Source: Flavobacterium aquariorum (GTDB lineage: Bacteria > Bacteroidota > Bacteroidia > Flavobacteriales > Flavobacteriaceae). From it: a stretch of DNA of 64,000 nucleotides. Shown piece after piece: positions 8,316 through 18,771 of the stretch (position 1 is the first letter of the stretch; each line of letters starts with the position of its first letter). The position numbers and the translations under genes were made by a program. The notes beneath the pieces were generated by a model. It saw only the letters and a program-made list of their open reading frames with translations, did no database searches and was not told where the DNA came from. The stretch lies in the NCBI RefSeq assembly GCF_003254745.1, contig NZ_QKXH01000002.1:248001-312000 (forward strand). Reading direction: 5' to 3'.

Positions 8316-10997
8316 TCATGAATTCAAACGCTGCTTTATTTTTTCTATACGTACAGCTGTTATTTTGTATTCGGGTGTTTGTACATAATTATCTCTAAAC
8401 GGTCCAGTTATTTTGTTTATAAACACTTCTGTATTACTGAATGTTGTAAAACACTCCCCTTTTCGAACATTGTCATCCATTTTTACTTTCAAAAAAGCAG
8501 TTCCGTATTTACTTGAAATTTTAGCCTTTTCCCCTTCTTTCATTTTTATATCGATGGCATCAGCAGGATGAATATGTAAAAAATCAGTAGGATGGATTTT
8601 TTTATTGGAAGTTCTGTAAGTCATCGTTCCAGAATTGAAATGATACAATTCCCTGCCGGTGACAAGAATAAAAGGATACGATTCGGAAGCTTGCTCAAGT
8701 GTGTGAACGAAATCGATTTGAAAAAGTTTTGCCTTATCACCAATCGGGAAGCTTTTCTCGTGAAGGATTTCGGTACCGGGATGATTTTCGTCGGGACATG
8801 GCCATTGCAAACCATTGTTTTCAATCCGTTGATAGGTAATTCCATGAACCGCTTTCCACGCCAATCTGATTTCATTCCAGATTTCTTCAGCGGATGTATA
8901 ATTGAATAACTCCTTTTTATCCATTTTTTTAGCCAATGCGCATACAATTTCCCAATCGGTTTTTACCTCTTCTGGCGCCGGGATTACCTTTCTGATTCTT
9001 TGTATTCTTCTTTCGGAATTCATAAAAGTGCCTTCTTTCTCGAATGAAGAGGCAACAGGAAGAAACACATTGCCAAATCGTTTTGCGGTTTCGGTCAGGA
9101 ACATATCTTGCACAATGAGCAAATCTAGATTGCTGAACGCTTTTTCGGTATGACTTGAATCCGGCATGGTAAAATAAACATCGAAACCCACAATCCACAT
9201 CGCTTTGAGGTTGCCCAATGCACCATTGTCAATCATTTCGGGAAGCGTGAGTCCTTTTTTATCGGGTAAATTGGTTTTCCAAAGTGCTTCAAATTGTACC
9301 CTTTCCTTATTTACGGAAGCAAGCCCCGTATAGGATCCCGGCTCGCAGCCCATCACGGCCGCTCCCTGCACATTGTTTTGTCCCCTTAAAGGGTTGATTC
9401 CGGATCCGGATTTACCGATGTTTCCTGTAATCAGTGCCAAATTTACCAAAGCCATTACCGATTCAGTTCCTTGCGTATGCTCGGTTAATCCAAGTCCATG
9501 AAAACACATCGATGGCGACTTAGTGGCATATAAACGGGCGGCTTCCCGAATCAGTTGTGCCGAAACATTGCATATCTTGGAAGCGCACTCAGGAGTCCAT
9601 GCACTGATGAATTCTTTAAAAGTATCCCAACCTTCCACTCGATTTTCTATAAACTTTTCATCAATCAATCCTTCCGCTATGATAACATTTGCCATGGCGT
9701 TAAAAAGCGGAATGTTAGTGCCTGCCTTTAACTGCAAATGATATTTGGCATATTTGGAAAGTTCAATTTTTCGAGGATCTATTACAATCAAATTGGCACC
9801 ATTCAACACGGCCTGTTTGATTCTTGCCCCAACAATTGGATGGCTTTTGGTAGTATTGCTTCCTGAAATTAAAATTGTTTTGGTTTTCTCAATATCGTCA
9901 AACGAATTGGTTGCCGCTCCGGTTCCCAACATCATACTCATGGCTTTGGCTGTGGGCTGATGGCAAACCCTTGCACAATTTTCTATATTATTTGTTCCAA
10001 TAACCGCTCTTGCAAATTTTTGTATCAGATAATTTTCTTCGTTTGTTGCTCGGGCTGAACCAATAATTCCAATGCTGTCTGGGCCATACTGCGCAGAAAT
10101 CGCTTTAAATTTCTCGGAACAAAAAACGAAAGCCTCTTCCCATGAAACCTCTTCCCATTCTCCATTTCTGCGAATCATGGGGTGTTTTATACGATCCTCA
10201 GCATAATTATAATTCCACGCATAGCGTCCTTTCACACAAAGATGTCCTTTGCTTACGGGAGATTCCATTACAGGATGAATCCCTATAATTTTTTCGTTTT
10301 TGGTTTCCACGTTTATTTCGCATCCCACACCACAATAGGCACAAACGGAACGAGTTGTTTTCTCCGCAATACCAAATTGAATAACATTTTTGTCTTCGAT
10401 AGCGCCTGTCGGACAGGTATCTGCGCAAGCGCCACAACTTACACAGGAACTTTTGTTAAACAATCCTTTTGAATCGGAAACAATTTGTTCTTGGTCTCCC
10501 CTTTTCGACATATGCCACACGAACTGTCCTTGCAGTTCATCACATATCCTGATGCATCTCTCACACTTGATACATTGTGACATATCAACCTGAATATAGG
10601 GATGGGAAATGTCTTTATGCGTTTTGGTTTTAATTGATAATTTGCCTTTTAGATTGTAATGATTCAACCAATAATGAAACTCCTTATCAGGATTTTTTTT
10701 AACGGCTGATTGTGGATACTCTTTGGCCATCATGCCAAGAATCTCTTTTCTGTAATCCTCTATTTCCGGTGATGTGGTTTCGATTATCATTCCATCCAAA
10801 AGCAGGGTGCTGCAAGACGGTTGCCAATGCGAATCCTCATTTACTTTTACAAGGCAACTGCGACACACCGATGAAGATGAAATGCGCCTATCATGGCACA
10901 GCGCAGGGATTTTAATAGCATTGTTTTGCAACAATTCTAAAATGGTTGTTCCTGCTACAAAGGAAAAAAGACGATTATCAATTTTTACTGAAGGCAT
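8316..10997 (-). CDS. Molybdenum/tungsten-dependent formate dehydrogenase, catalytic alpha subunit with N-terminal Fe-S domain
   Basis: This 893-residue enzyme oxidises formate to CO2 or does the reverse. The N-terminal 2Fe-2S domain has C34, C45, C48 and C62. Next are two ferredoxin-type 4Fe-4S motifs (C142/145/148/152 and C185/188/191/195), then the molybdopterin domain with its own 4Fe-4S set (C219, C222, C226, C254). The metal-ligand position is cysteine (C345 in CARVCHQP), not selenocysteine. The C-terminal dinucleotide-binding domain ends the protein. The architecture matches FdhA of NAD-linked or stand-alone cytoplasmic enzymes, but no diaphorase (FdhB/NuoEF-like) subunit or FdhD maturase is visible. 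The formate channel gene sits 19 bp upstream. The electron acceptor is unknown. Confidence 0.92.
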   Translation of the reverse strand: MPSVKIDNRLFSFVAGTTILELLQNNAIKIPALCHDRRISSSSVCRSCLVKVNEDSHWQPSCSTLLLDGMIIETTSPEIEDYRKEILGMMAKEYPQSAVKKNPDKEFHYWLNHYNLKGKLSIKTKTHKDISHPYIQVDMSQCIKCERCIRICDELQGQFVWHMSKRGDQEQIVSDSKGLFNKSSCVSCGACADTCPTGAIEDKNVIQFGIAEKTTRSVCAYCGVGCEINVETKNEKIIGIHPVMESPVSKGHLCVKGRYAWNYNYAEDRIKHPMIRRNGEWEEVSWEEAFVFCSEKFKAISAQYGPDSIGIIGSARATNEENYLIQKFARAVIGTNNIENCARVCHQPTAKAMSMMLGTGAATNSFDDIEKTKTILISGSNTTKSHPIVGARIKQAVLNGANLIVIDPRKIELSKYAKYHLQLKAGTNIPLFNAMANVIIAEGLIDEKFIENRVEGWDTFKEFISAWTPECASKICNVSAQLIREAARLYATKSPSMCFHGLGLTEHTQGTESVMALVNLALITGNIGKSGSGINPLRGQNNVQGAAVMGCEPGSYTGLASVNKERVQFEALWKTNLPDKKGLTLPEMIDNGALGNLKAMWIVGFDVYFTMPDSSHTEKAFSNLDLLIVQDMFLTETAKRFGNVFLPVASSFEKEGTFMNSERRIQRIRKVIPAPEEVKTDWEIVCALAKKMDKKELFNYTSAEEIWNEIRLAWKAVHGITYQRIENNGLQWPCPDENHPGTEILHEKSFPIGDKAKLFQIDFVHTLEQASESYPFILVTGRELYHFNSGTMTYRTSNKKIHPTDFLHIHPADAIDIKMKEGEKAKISSKYGTAFLKVKMDDNVRKGECFTTFSNTEVFINKITGPFRDNYVQTPEYKITAVRIEKIKQRLNS

Positions 10998-11016
10998 CCA
11001 TTTATTTTTATGGTAT

Positions 11017-11865
11017 TCATTTTTTACTTCTTCTTAAAAAAACAAACCAATACAACAAACCCACCAATACGGCTCCACCTATTATATTGCCAATAGTAAC
11101 AGGAAGTAAATTATTAAATAGGTAATTACTCCATGAAATAGAATCATAATTTAGCTTCGATTGATGAACTAACTTTAAAAATTTATGATCACCATGATTT
11201 AACACCAAAATAGCTTCGGGGATAAAATACATGTTTGCAATACTATGCTCAAAACCACAAGTAACAAAAGCAGTTATGGGAAATAGAATCGATGCAATTT
11301 TTCCGGCTATTGAACGCGAACTGAAACACAGCCAAACTGCCAAGCAGACCAAAATATTGCACAAAATTCCTAACATTATCGCCTGGACAAATCCCAATTC
11401 GCATTTGGTTTTGGCGATATTGAGCATGTTTATTCCCACAGCACCGGAAGCAAATGAATATTGCTTGGAAAAAAACAGTAAAAGGGCAATAAATAGTGCT
11501 CCTATCATGTTTCCCAGATAGACCGAAAACCAATTCTTTACGATTTGGAAAGTACTTATTTTTTTATTTGCCCAAGCCATGATAATCAAATTATTGCCGG
11601 TAAACAATTCTGCACCACCTACGATCACAAGAACCAGTCCTAGACTAAAAGAAAATCCCCCAAAAAGTCTTGCCATCCCATAAGACATAGTCGAACCCGC
11701 TGTAACAGTTGTAAAAAATATAGAGCCAAAAGCGATAAAAGCTCCTGCAAGCATAGCTAGAACAAGCGTTTTTGATACAGTCATATTCACTTTTGAAACG
11801 CCTATCAATTCCGCTTGCAGTGCCATTTCGGGAGGAAGCAGGGAATCTACATTTTTTACATTCAT
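11017..11865 (-). CDS. Formate/nitrite transporter family channel, FocA-like
   Basis: This 282-residue integral membrane protein has six predicted transmembrane helices, the usual size for pentameric FNT channels. Family features include the GGAELFTGNN segment and the gating histidine region in GFEHSIANMY. It lies 19 bp before the formate dehydrogenase gene and 30 bp after PEP synthase on the same strand. That makes formate a far likelier substrate than nitrite or hydrosulfide. It would move formate across the inner membrane for, or away from, the dehydrogenase. Confidence 0.9.
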   Translation of the reverse strand: MNVKNVDSLLPPEMALQAELIGVSKVNMTVSKTLVLAMLAGAFIAFGSIFFTTVTAGSTMSYGMARLFGGFSFSLGLVLVIVGGAELFTGNNLIIMAWANKKISTFQIVKNWFSVYLGNMIGALFIALLLFFSKQYSFASGAVGINMLNIAKTKCELGFVQAIMLGILCNILVCLAVWLCFSSRSIAGKIASILFPITAFVTCGFEHSIANMYFIPEAILVLNHGDHKFLKLVHQSKLNYDSISWSNYLFNNLLPVTIGNIIGGAVLVGLLYWFVFLRRSKK

Positions 11866-11895
11866 TTTTTAGTATTTAAATAGTAAAACAATGCC

Positions 11896-14343
11896 TTAAA
11901 ATAGCTGATCCAATTCAGCGATGCTTTCAATTATTTTTTTTTGAAAATCTTTTTCCGCTTCCAAAATGTTTTCAATTCCTTTTATCAGTGCATCAGGATT
12001 AAAAGAAATACTGTCAATGCCTTCTTCAACCAGAAACTTCGCAAAAGCGGGAGTATCGCTGGGTGCCTGACCGCATAGTCCCACTTTAATTTTGGCTTTT
12101 TTCCCCATTTTTATTGTTTGTCGTATCAAAGCTTTGACAGCTGGATTTTCTTCGCTAAACAAGTAACTCACTAATGAAGAGTCACGATCCAAGCCCAAAG
12201 TCAGTTGCGTTAAATCATTAGAACCGATCGAAAAACCATCAAATAGTTTTGCAAATTCCTCTGCCAATAAAACATTGCTTGGAATTTCAACCATTACATA
12301 CACTTCCAATTCGTTGACGCCTTGCACCAATCCGTTTTTGTCCATCTCTGCCAATACCATTTTTCCTTCTTCAACCGTTCTGCAGAAAGGAATCATCAAT
12401 TTCACATTGGTAAGCCCCATTTCGTTCCGTACTTTCTTCATGGCTTCACATTCCAAAGCAAATCCTTCCCGATAGAAATCACTGTAATAACGTGAAGCTC
12501 CCCGAAAACCAATCATTGGATTTTCTTCCTCTGGCTCAAAGAATTCGCCCCCAATGAGGTTTCTGTATTCATTACTTTTGAAATCACTCATTCGCACAAT
12601 AACATCCTTCGGATAAAAGGCCGCGGCTACTATCGATACCGCTTGCGCCAATTCATCCACAAAATATTTTTTAGGATCGGTATAGTCTTTGGTTAATTCT
12701 TTTATAGTCGAGATTACTTTTTCATCTTTCACTTTTTCGAGTTCACACAAAGCCAGCGGATGAATTTTTATAGTATTCGAAATTGCAAATTCCATTCGCA
12801 TGAGACCGACGCCCTGATTTGGAAAATAACTCAACTCGAAAGCTCTTTCAGGATCGGCCAAAATTAACATAGGATCGGTTTTTGGCATTTCAAGTTTACT
12901 GAAATCATGCTCTTTTACTTCCCATTTCAATACGCCTTCGTAAATGTTTCCTTCTTTACCCTCGGCACAGGAAACCGTAATTTCCTGACCATTTTTTATA
13001 ATGGAAGTGGCATTACCGCAACCCACAACAGCAACAGTCCCCAGTTCGCGCGCAACGATGGCGGCATGGCTTGTGCGGCCTCCTTTGTTGGTAATGATTG
13101 CCGCAGCTCTTTTCATTATAGGGTCCCAATCCGGGTTGGTCAAATCGGTTACTATAATTTCACCGTCTAGCAATAAATTTCCCTCATGTGGACTGTTTAG
13201 GATTCGCGCTTTTCCTGAGATTATTTTGTCTCCTAATGCTATTCCTTTCACCAGAAGCGTCCCTTTTTCTTTCAGTTTGTAAACTTCCCGGACTTGTTTA
13301 TTTATTTTTCCGTGAATAGTTTCCGGGCGAGCCTGAACGATATAGAGTTTATTATTGAATCCGTCTTTGGCCCATTCAATATCCATGGCTTTTTTATAAT
13401 GTTTTTCAATTTTATAACACCATTGTGCAAGCTGGATTACATCTTCATCGTTTAACGTAAATTGATTTTGTTTTTCGAATGCAGTATCGGTATTTACAAT
13501 CGTATTATCAACAGATAAGCTTTCGGATGTATCAGAATAAATCATGGTAAATTCTTTCCGTCCACAATGTCTTTTTAAAATAGGGTTTAAATTTTGGTTT
13601 TCTAAAGTAGGTTTAAAAACCATCCACTCATCTGGTGTAATGCTACCTTGCACAATATTTTCACCCAATCCCCAAGAACCATTGATAATGATGGTGTTTT
13701 CGAAACCCGTGTCGGGATCTATCGTAAAGGCCACTCCGGAAGATGCTTTGTCACTGCGCACCATTTGCTGAACTCCTACTGAAATGGCAATGTCTAGTTT
13801 GTCAAACCCCATATCAATTCGGTATTTTATGGCGCGATCTGTATATAAAGAAACAAAGCAGCGGTGAACGGCAGTCACTAATTGTGCTGACCCACTGATA
13901 TTCAAAAAAGATTGCATTTGCCCCGCAAAACTTGCCGTAGGCAAATCTTCAGAAGTTGCACTGCTACGTACTGCCACATCAAGATTGTCTTTCCCACATT
14001 GCTCACAAAGGGATTGATAGGCTTTGTCAATTTCTTTCCGAATCTCTTCAGGAATTATTGCCGATAAAATAAGGGCACGCGCCTTTTCGCCTATAACGGA
14101 AAGATTCGAGTAATTTTTAGTATCCAATTGAATCACTAATTCTTCAAGTGGTTTCTCCAAATGATTTTTTTTGATAAAAAAACGGTATCCATTTGCAGTG
14201 AGGGCAAAACCGTTGGGAATGGCAACCCCCATGGGGCTAAGTTGGTTATACATTTCTCCAAGTGAAGCGTTTTTTCCACCAACTTTACCAATTGCGCTAA
14301 TATCAATTTGGTCAAAGAAAAGTATGTGGCTGTAGTTTGACAT
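11896..14343 (-). CDS. ppsA: Phosphoenolpyruvate synthase
   Basis: This 815-residue enzyme converts pyruvate and ATP to PEP, AMP and phosphate. The N-terminal ATP-grasp nucleotide-binding domain begins at GKVGGKNASLGEM and includes VRSSATSEDLPTASFAGQ. The swivelling phosphohistidine domain has GGRTSHAAIVAREL near residue 425. The C-terminal PEP/pyruvate TIM barrel has GSNDLTQLTLG and the catalytic cysteine in GLCGQAPSDTP. The length is typical of PpsA and lacks the insertions of pyruvate phosphate dikinase, although the two are related. It is the first gene of the minus-strand island, preceded by about 570 bp without genes that should hold its promoter. Confidence 0.93.
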   Translation of the reverse strand: MSNYSHILFFDQIDISAIGKVGGKNASLGEMYNQLSPMGVAIPNGFALTANGYRFFIKKNHLEKPLEELVIQLDTKNYSNLSVIGEKARALILSAIIPEEIRKEIDKAYQSLCEQCGKDNLDVAVRSSATSEDLPTASFAGQMQSFLNISGSAQLVTAVHRCFVSLYTDRAIKYRIDMGFDKLDIAISVGVQQMVRSDKASSGVAFTIDPDTGFENTIIINGSWGLGENIVQGSITPDEWMVFKPTLENQNLNPILKRHCGRKEFTMIYSDTSESLSVDNTIVNTDTAFEKQNQFTLNDEDVIQLAQWCYKIEKHYKKAMDIEWAKDGFNNKLYIVQARPETIHGKINKQVREVYKLKEKGTLLVKGIALGDKIISGKARILNSPHEGNLLLDGEIIVTDLTNPDWDPIMKRAAAIITNKGGRTSHAAIVARELGTVAVVGCGNATSIIKNGQEITVSCAEGKEGNIYEGVLKWEVKEHDFSKLEMPKTDPMLILADPERAFELSYFPNQGVGLMRMEFAISNTIKIHPLALCELEKVKDEKVISTIKELTKDYTDPKKYFVDELAQAVSIVAAAFYPKDVIVRMSDFKSNEYRNLIGGEFFEPEEENPMIGFRGASRYYSDFYREGFALECEAMKKVRNEMGLTNVKLMIPFCRTVEEGKMVLAEMDKNGLVQGVNELEVYVMVEIPSNVLLAEEFAKLFDGFSIGSNDLTQLTLGLDRDSSLVSYLFSEENPAVKALIRQTIKMGKKAKIKVGLCGQAPSDTPAFAKFLVEEGIDSISFNPDALIKGIENILEAEKDFQKKIIESIAELDQLF

Positions 14344-14913
14344 GTCTTATCGCTTTTAACGTTAGAATGACAGTTTGAGTAAAAGACTTCAAATTATAAA
14401 CGTATTTTGACACACATTTTAATTGAATAAGTAAATCTGTTTTTTAAAGTTTTCTAAACACTAAAATTGAGGCTGTCCGTAAATGACTTTTAGCATTTTT
14501 ATTGGCATTTTTTTACCATTATGGGAAGTAACAAGTAGGAATACTTCCTTAATAGAACCGGCGTTTATCGAAAATAAAATTGCAGTGGCCTAAATAAAAA
14601 CCAATTAATATGTATTTATTGTATTACAGGACGCAATAAAATACAACTCTGAAATTCTCTTGTTTTTTAATTATTGATAACTCCGTAAATTTAATGAAAT
14701 ATAATGGTTATTTAAATATTAAGAGCCTTTTTTATCTCAAAAAAACCTTATTTAAAACGCTGCTAAATAACTACTTACACATAAAAATAACATAGAAATC
14801 GGCATAGTGTCAGCAAATTGTTTAATTGCGTAAAATGCGTAACAAATAAATTTTACTTGGCTTATTTAAGGTTTTAATATCACTCCATAAATGCTCGAAA
14901 TATTTCAATACTT
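14344..14913. other. Intergenic region upstream of the ppsA-led island
   Basis: No convincing gene lies in this 570-bp AT-rich stretch. It must contain the promoter of the minus-strand island and the 3' end of the racemase transcript. I did not find a clean TAnnTTTG box on the minus strand; the nearest, around 14389-14397, reads TATAATTTG with one extra spacer base. No strong terminator hairpin is evident. Confidence 0.5.
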
Positions 14914-15603
14914 TTAGCTCAAAGCAAAAGCAACAGCTGCATTTGAATGAATCAAAGCAGTATCAAAAATGGGAACTGTTACCATTTCTTGCTTAACTAA
15001 TAATGGAATTTCAGTACAACCCAAAATAATTCCTTGGGCTCCTTCATTTATAAGTTTTTCGATAATAGAAAGATATTTCGCCTTGGTATTTTCCAGAATT
15101 ACTCCTTTTCCTAACTCATTAAAAATAGTATCGTGCAAAAAATCTCTGTCGTCTGCTTCAGGTATTATTGCTTCAATATCAAGAGCTGATAATTTTTCTT
15201 TAAAAAAATCCAATTCCATCGTAAACTTTGTTCCAAGTAATCCCACTTTTTTAAGATTGCCCTTTTGAATTTCCTTTGCAGTTTCAGTGGCAATGTGTAT
15301 TAATGGTAAATCGACGCTCTCCTGAATTCGATCAGCAATAAGATGCATTGTATTGGCACAAAGAATAATCGCTTCGGCACCACAGTTTTTTAAATTTTGA
15401 CACGCTTTTGACAACATGTTGAATGTCGAATCCCAGTCGTTGTTTTCATTATTCCTTTTGATATCATCATAATTAAAAGAATAAATCATGCACTCGGCAA
15501 AATTAACTCCGCCTAACTCTTTATTGATTCCCTCATTTATAAACTTATAATAATCTGCCGTTGACACCCAACTTATTCCACCTATGAGTCCTAATTTTTT
15601 CAT
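14914..15603 (-). CDS. Aspartate/glutamate racemase family protein
   Basis: This 229-residue cofactor-independent racemase of the Asp/Glu/hydantoin superfamily has both catalytic cysteines: C82 in ILCANTMH and C196 in ILGCTEIPL. The N-terminus MKKLGLIGGISW is typical of the YgeA/RacX branch. These enzymes interconvert L- and D-amino acids, usually aspartate, but members with broad specificity (including lysine or homoserine) are known. It stands alone between long intergenic stretches, so context does not narrow the substrate. Confidence 0.88.
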   Translation of the reverse strand: MKKLGLIGGISWVSTADYYKFINEGINKELGGVNFAECMIYSFNYDDIKRNNENNDWDSTFNMLSKACQNLKNCGAEAIILCANTMHLIADRIQESVDLPLIHIATETAKEIQKGNLKKVGLLGTKFTMELDFFKEKLSALDIEAIIPEADDRDFLHDTIFNELGKGVILENTKAKYLSIIEKLINEGAQGIILGCTEIPLLVKQEMVTVPIFDTALIHSNAAVAFALS

Positions 15604-15956
15604 TTCTTTTTTATTAATTTATTCCTGCCAAGGATTAAAAATAAGAATATAAACCTATGAAAAGACTTAGCACACCGCTATTAATAAACTTAATCTGGTT
15701 TTTCCTTTGATAATTATCCAATATTCAATACTTTGACTACTACAATTCCTTGTTTTTAACTTCCTTATTCAAAAAAAATAAAGCAATGTATTTCAATGAA
15801 TTAAAGACAATTTTAATACTTTTAAAAAGAAATTTTTAAAACAAAAAATAAAAAATAAGGGAAGAAAAAAACTTTCTTAAATTTTTCAAAACAACTGATT
15901 ATCCTTTCATAAAAAAATATATTTTTACAATATAAACTTACAATTAAACTTTAAAA
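15604..15956. other. Intergenic region, divergent promoters
   Basis: This 353-bp, very AT-rich gap lies between the racemase (minus) and the M16 peptidase (plus), so it should hold both promoters. I see no gene, no RNA structure and no palindrome worth naming. Confidence 0.5.
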
Positions 15957-18668
15957 ATGAAAAAATTAATTCTTGCTATGTTATTTGTTGCCTTTTGGGG
16001 TACAAATTCCTTTTCCCAAGAAGCTGTTTTTGTCACTTCGGTAGAAGGCATAAAAGAATATAGCTTACCAAATGGAATGAAAATTTTGCTAATTCCAGAC
16101 GCTGCACAATCAAATGTGATTGTGAATATTGTCTATGGTGTTGGTTCGCGCCACGAAGGATATGGTGAATCGGGAATGGCCCATTTGCTGGAACATATGT
16201 TATTCAAACGCTCCTCAAAGTTTACGGACATCAAAAAAACAATTGCCGATAAAGGTGCTCAAGCCAATGGTACAACCTATTATGACCGTACCAACTATTA
16301 TGAAATTCTACCAGCAACTGATGAAAACCTAAAATGGGCCTTAGACATGGAATCGGACAGAATGATAACTTCCGCCATACTGCAATCCGATTTAGACAAA
16401 GAGTTTAGTGTAGTTCGAAATGAGTTTGAAATAGGAGAAAATGACCCATCTGGAGTGTTAAGCGAACGTATTCTTTCTACTGCCTATTTGTGGCACAATT
16501 ATGGAAAATCAACCATTGGAAGTAAAGAAGATATCGAGCGTGTTCCTGCCAGTCGTCTAAAAGTATTTTATCAAAAATATTACCAACCCAATAATGCTAC
16601 CCTAATTATAGGTGGAAAATTTGATGAGAAAAAAACACTTTCCTGGATTAAAGAATATTTTGCCCCAATCCCAAAATCAAAAAACGAAATTGAAAAAACA
16701 TATACTGTAGAACCAGCCCAAGACGGGGAACGATTTGTAGAACTCAAAAGAAATGGTGATCTTCAATACATAGGTATGGCTTATCACACTCCTAGTTATT
16801 CAGACAAAGAATATGCTGCCAATAATGCGTTAATCTCAATATTGACCAATAACCCTTCCGGTATTTTGTATAAGACTTTAGTGGAAACTAAATTATCAAC
16901 TAATGTCTATGGATATACCTTGACATTAAAAGACCCTGCATTCAGTTATTTTGCCTGTGAAATTGCAAAAGATAAAGACATAAACACGGTCCAAAAAGCC
17001 TTTTTGGAAACTATGAATAATGTCCCTAAAATGACTTTTACGGAGGATGACCTTAAACGTGCCAAAAATGAATTGCTAAAACAATTTGAAAACACTTATA
17101 ACAAAACCCTTAACTTATCAGTTGCCATGACAGAATTCATTGGAGCCGGTGATTGGCGCTTGTTTTTTATAGACAGGGACAATATCGAAGCGTTGACAGT
17201 TGCCGACATTCAAAACGCTGCCAAAAAATACTATTTGCAAAGCAACAGAACTTGGGGTCGCTTTATACCCGAAGCAACTAGCGAACGAACCAAAGTTAAC
17301 GACACTAAAGACATAGCGGCTCTTGTAAATGGATACAAAGGAAAAACAATGGAGGCAAATACCAATACCTTTGAAGCCTCTGTTGCCAATATTATAAAAT
17401 CCACTGAAGAAGGAAAATTAGCATCAGGAGGAAAATATGCTTTACTGGAAAAACCAGCCAAAGGAAATAAAATTGAAGCCCGTATATTGTTGAGAATGGG
17501 AGATGAAAAATCATTGAGTCAAAAATCAATGATTGCCAATTTAACAGCAAACATATTAAAATTAGGAACTAAAACCAGAACCAAAAAAGACATAAACGAT
17601 CAGCTTGACCAATACAAAATAAACTTAAGCGTCGTTGGATCTGTTGATGGTTTATATGTGAGAATCAGTACCGACAAGGCCAATTTAAACAATGCTCTAA
17701 ACTTGGTACAAGACATTTTAAGAAACCCTTCTTTCGATGCTACTGAATTTGAAAAATTGAAACTGGAAACCAAAAGCGGATTGGAATCGAACAGAAATGA
17801 ACCTCAAGCTGTTGCAACTCAAGAACTGACAAAAATGACCTCTTTGTATCCAAAAACACATCCTTATTACTCGAAAACAATTGATGAAAGCTTGGCTACC
17901 TTAGACAAAATCACTATTGAAGACCTTAAGATTTTTTATGCAAACTTCTATGGCGGATCTAACAGCATATCTTCGTTTGTAGGAGGGATTGATAAAGATG
18001 CCATTAAAAAATTCTTGAGCAGCACTTTTGACAACTGGAACCCCAAAATTGCATACAAAAGAATTCCAACACAATATTTTGATGTAAAATCAACTGATAA
18101 GACCATGCAAATTAATGACAAAACGAATGCTATTTTATTTGGAAAAATAAATTTGAATGTTGGGAAGAAAAATCCAGATTATCCCGCTTTGGAAATGGCA
18201 AATGAGTTGTTGGGCGGCGGTGCTTTCCTTTCTTCTAGAATTCCGCAACGTTTGCGAGAAACAGAAGGTTTGAGCTATGGCGCTGGTTCTTATATACAAG
18301 CAAATGCTATTGATCCAACATCAGAATGGGGAATTTATGCCTTTTATAATCCAACAATGAAGGATAAACTGACTACAGCACTTAATGAAGAAATCCAAAA
18401 AGCAATCAGCAAAGGTTTCACCAAAGAAGAATTTGAAAGTTCTTTAAAATCTTGGTTACAAAACAGACAAACAATGCTTGGAACTGATGAGTTCTTGGTT
18501 CGTGAACTAAGAGAAAATATGGATTCAGGTCAAACTTTCAAAGACTATGAAGATTTTGAAACTAAAATTAAAAACTTAGATGTTCAAAAAGTAAATACTG
18601 CTTTAGTCAAATATTTTGATCCAAAAAAACTAGTGATTGTTCAAGCTGGAGATTTTGTTAAAAAATAA
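15957..18668 (+). CDS. M16 family (pitrilysin-like) zinc metallopeptidase, exported
   Basis: This 903-residue protein has a signal peptide (MKKLILAMLF...NSFSQ) and four M16 lobes in two halves. The inverted zinc motif HLLEH is at residues 76-80, and the distal zinc-ligand glutamate lies in the VRNEFEIGEN segment. The second half (from about residue 460) has the M16_C fold with SYGAGSYIQ but no HxxEH, as expected for the inactive partner half. Such proteins degrade peptides in the periplasm and are common in Bacteroidota. The gene is monocistronic, with a strong terminator about 70 bp downstream. Confidence 0.92.
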   Translation: MKKLILAMLFVAFWGTNSFSQEAVFVTSVEGIKEYSLPNGMKILLIPDAAQSNVIVNIVYGVGSRHEGYGESGMAHLLEHMLFKRSSKFTDIKKTIADKGAQANGTTYYDRTNYYEILPATDENLKWALDMESDRMITSAILQSDLDKEFSVVRNEFEIGENDPSGVLSERILSTAYLWHNYGKSTIGSKEDIERVPASRLKVFYQKYYQPNNATLIIGGKFDEKKTLSWIKEYFAPIPKSKNEIEKTYTVEPAQDGERFVELKRNGDLQYIGMAYHTPSYSDKEYAANNALISILTNNPSGILYKTLVETKLSTNVYGYTLTLKDPAFSYFACEIAKDKDINTVQKAFLETMNNVPKMTFTEDDLKRAKNELLKQFENTYNKTLNLSVAMTEFIGAGDWRLFFIDRDNIEALTVADIQNAAKKYYLQSNRTWGRFIPEATSERTKVNDTKDIAALVNGYKGKTMEANTNTFEASVANIIKSTEEGKLASGGKYALLEKPAKGNKIEARILLRMGDEKSLSQKSMIANLTANILKLGTKTRTKKDINDQLDQYKINLSVVGSVDGLYVRISTDKANLNNALNLVQDILRNPSFDATEFEKLKLETKSGLESNRNEPQAVATQELTKMTSLYPKTHPYYSKTIDESLATLDKITIEDLKIFYANFYGGSNSISSFVGGIDKDAIKKFLSSTFDNWNPKIAYKRIPTQYFDVKSTDKTMQINDKTNAILFGKINLNVGKKNPDYPALEMANELLGGGAFLSSRIPQRLRETEGLSYGAGSYIQANAIDPTSEWGIYAFYNPTMKDKLTTALNEEIQKAISKGFTKEEFESSLKSWLQNRQTMLGTDEFLVRELRENMDSGQTFKDYEDFETKIKNLDVQKVNTALVKYFDPKKLVIVQAGDFVKK

Positions 18669-18740
18669 TTTTTTGCTACTAAAAAACTAAAGCTCTTAGT
18701 TAAACAAAGAAGCTTTAAATTAGCAAAAACTTAAATCGGA

Positions 18741-18771
18741 AAAAGGTGTTGAGCAATCAACACCTTTTTTT
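18741..18771 (+). terminator. Rho-independent terminator after the M16 peptidase gene
   Basis: A perfect 12-bp stem (AAAAGGTGTTGA pairing with TCAACACCTTTT) around a GCAA loop is followed by a T run. It lies 73 bp after the peptidase stop. Confidence 0.88.
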
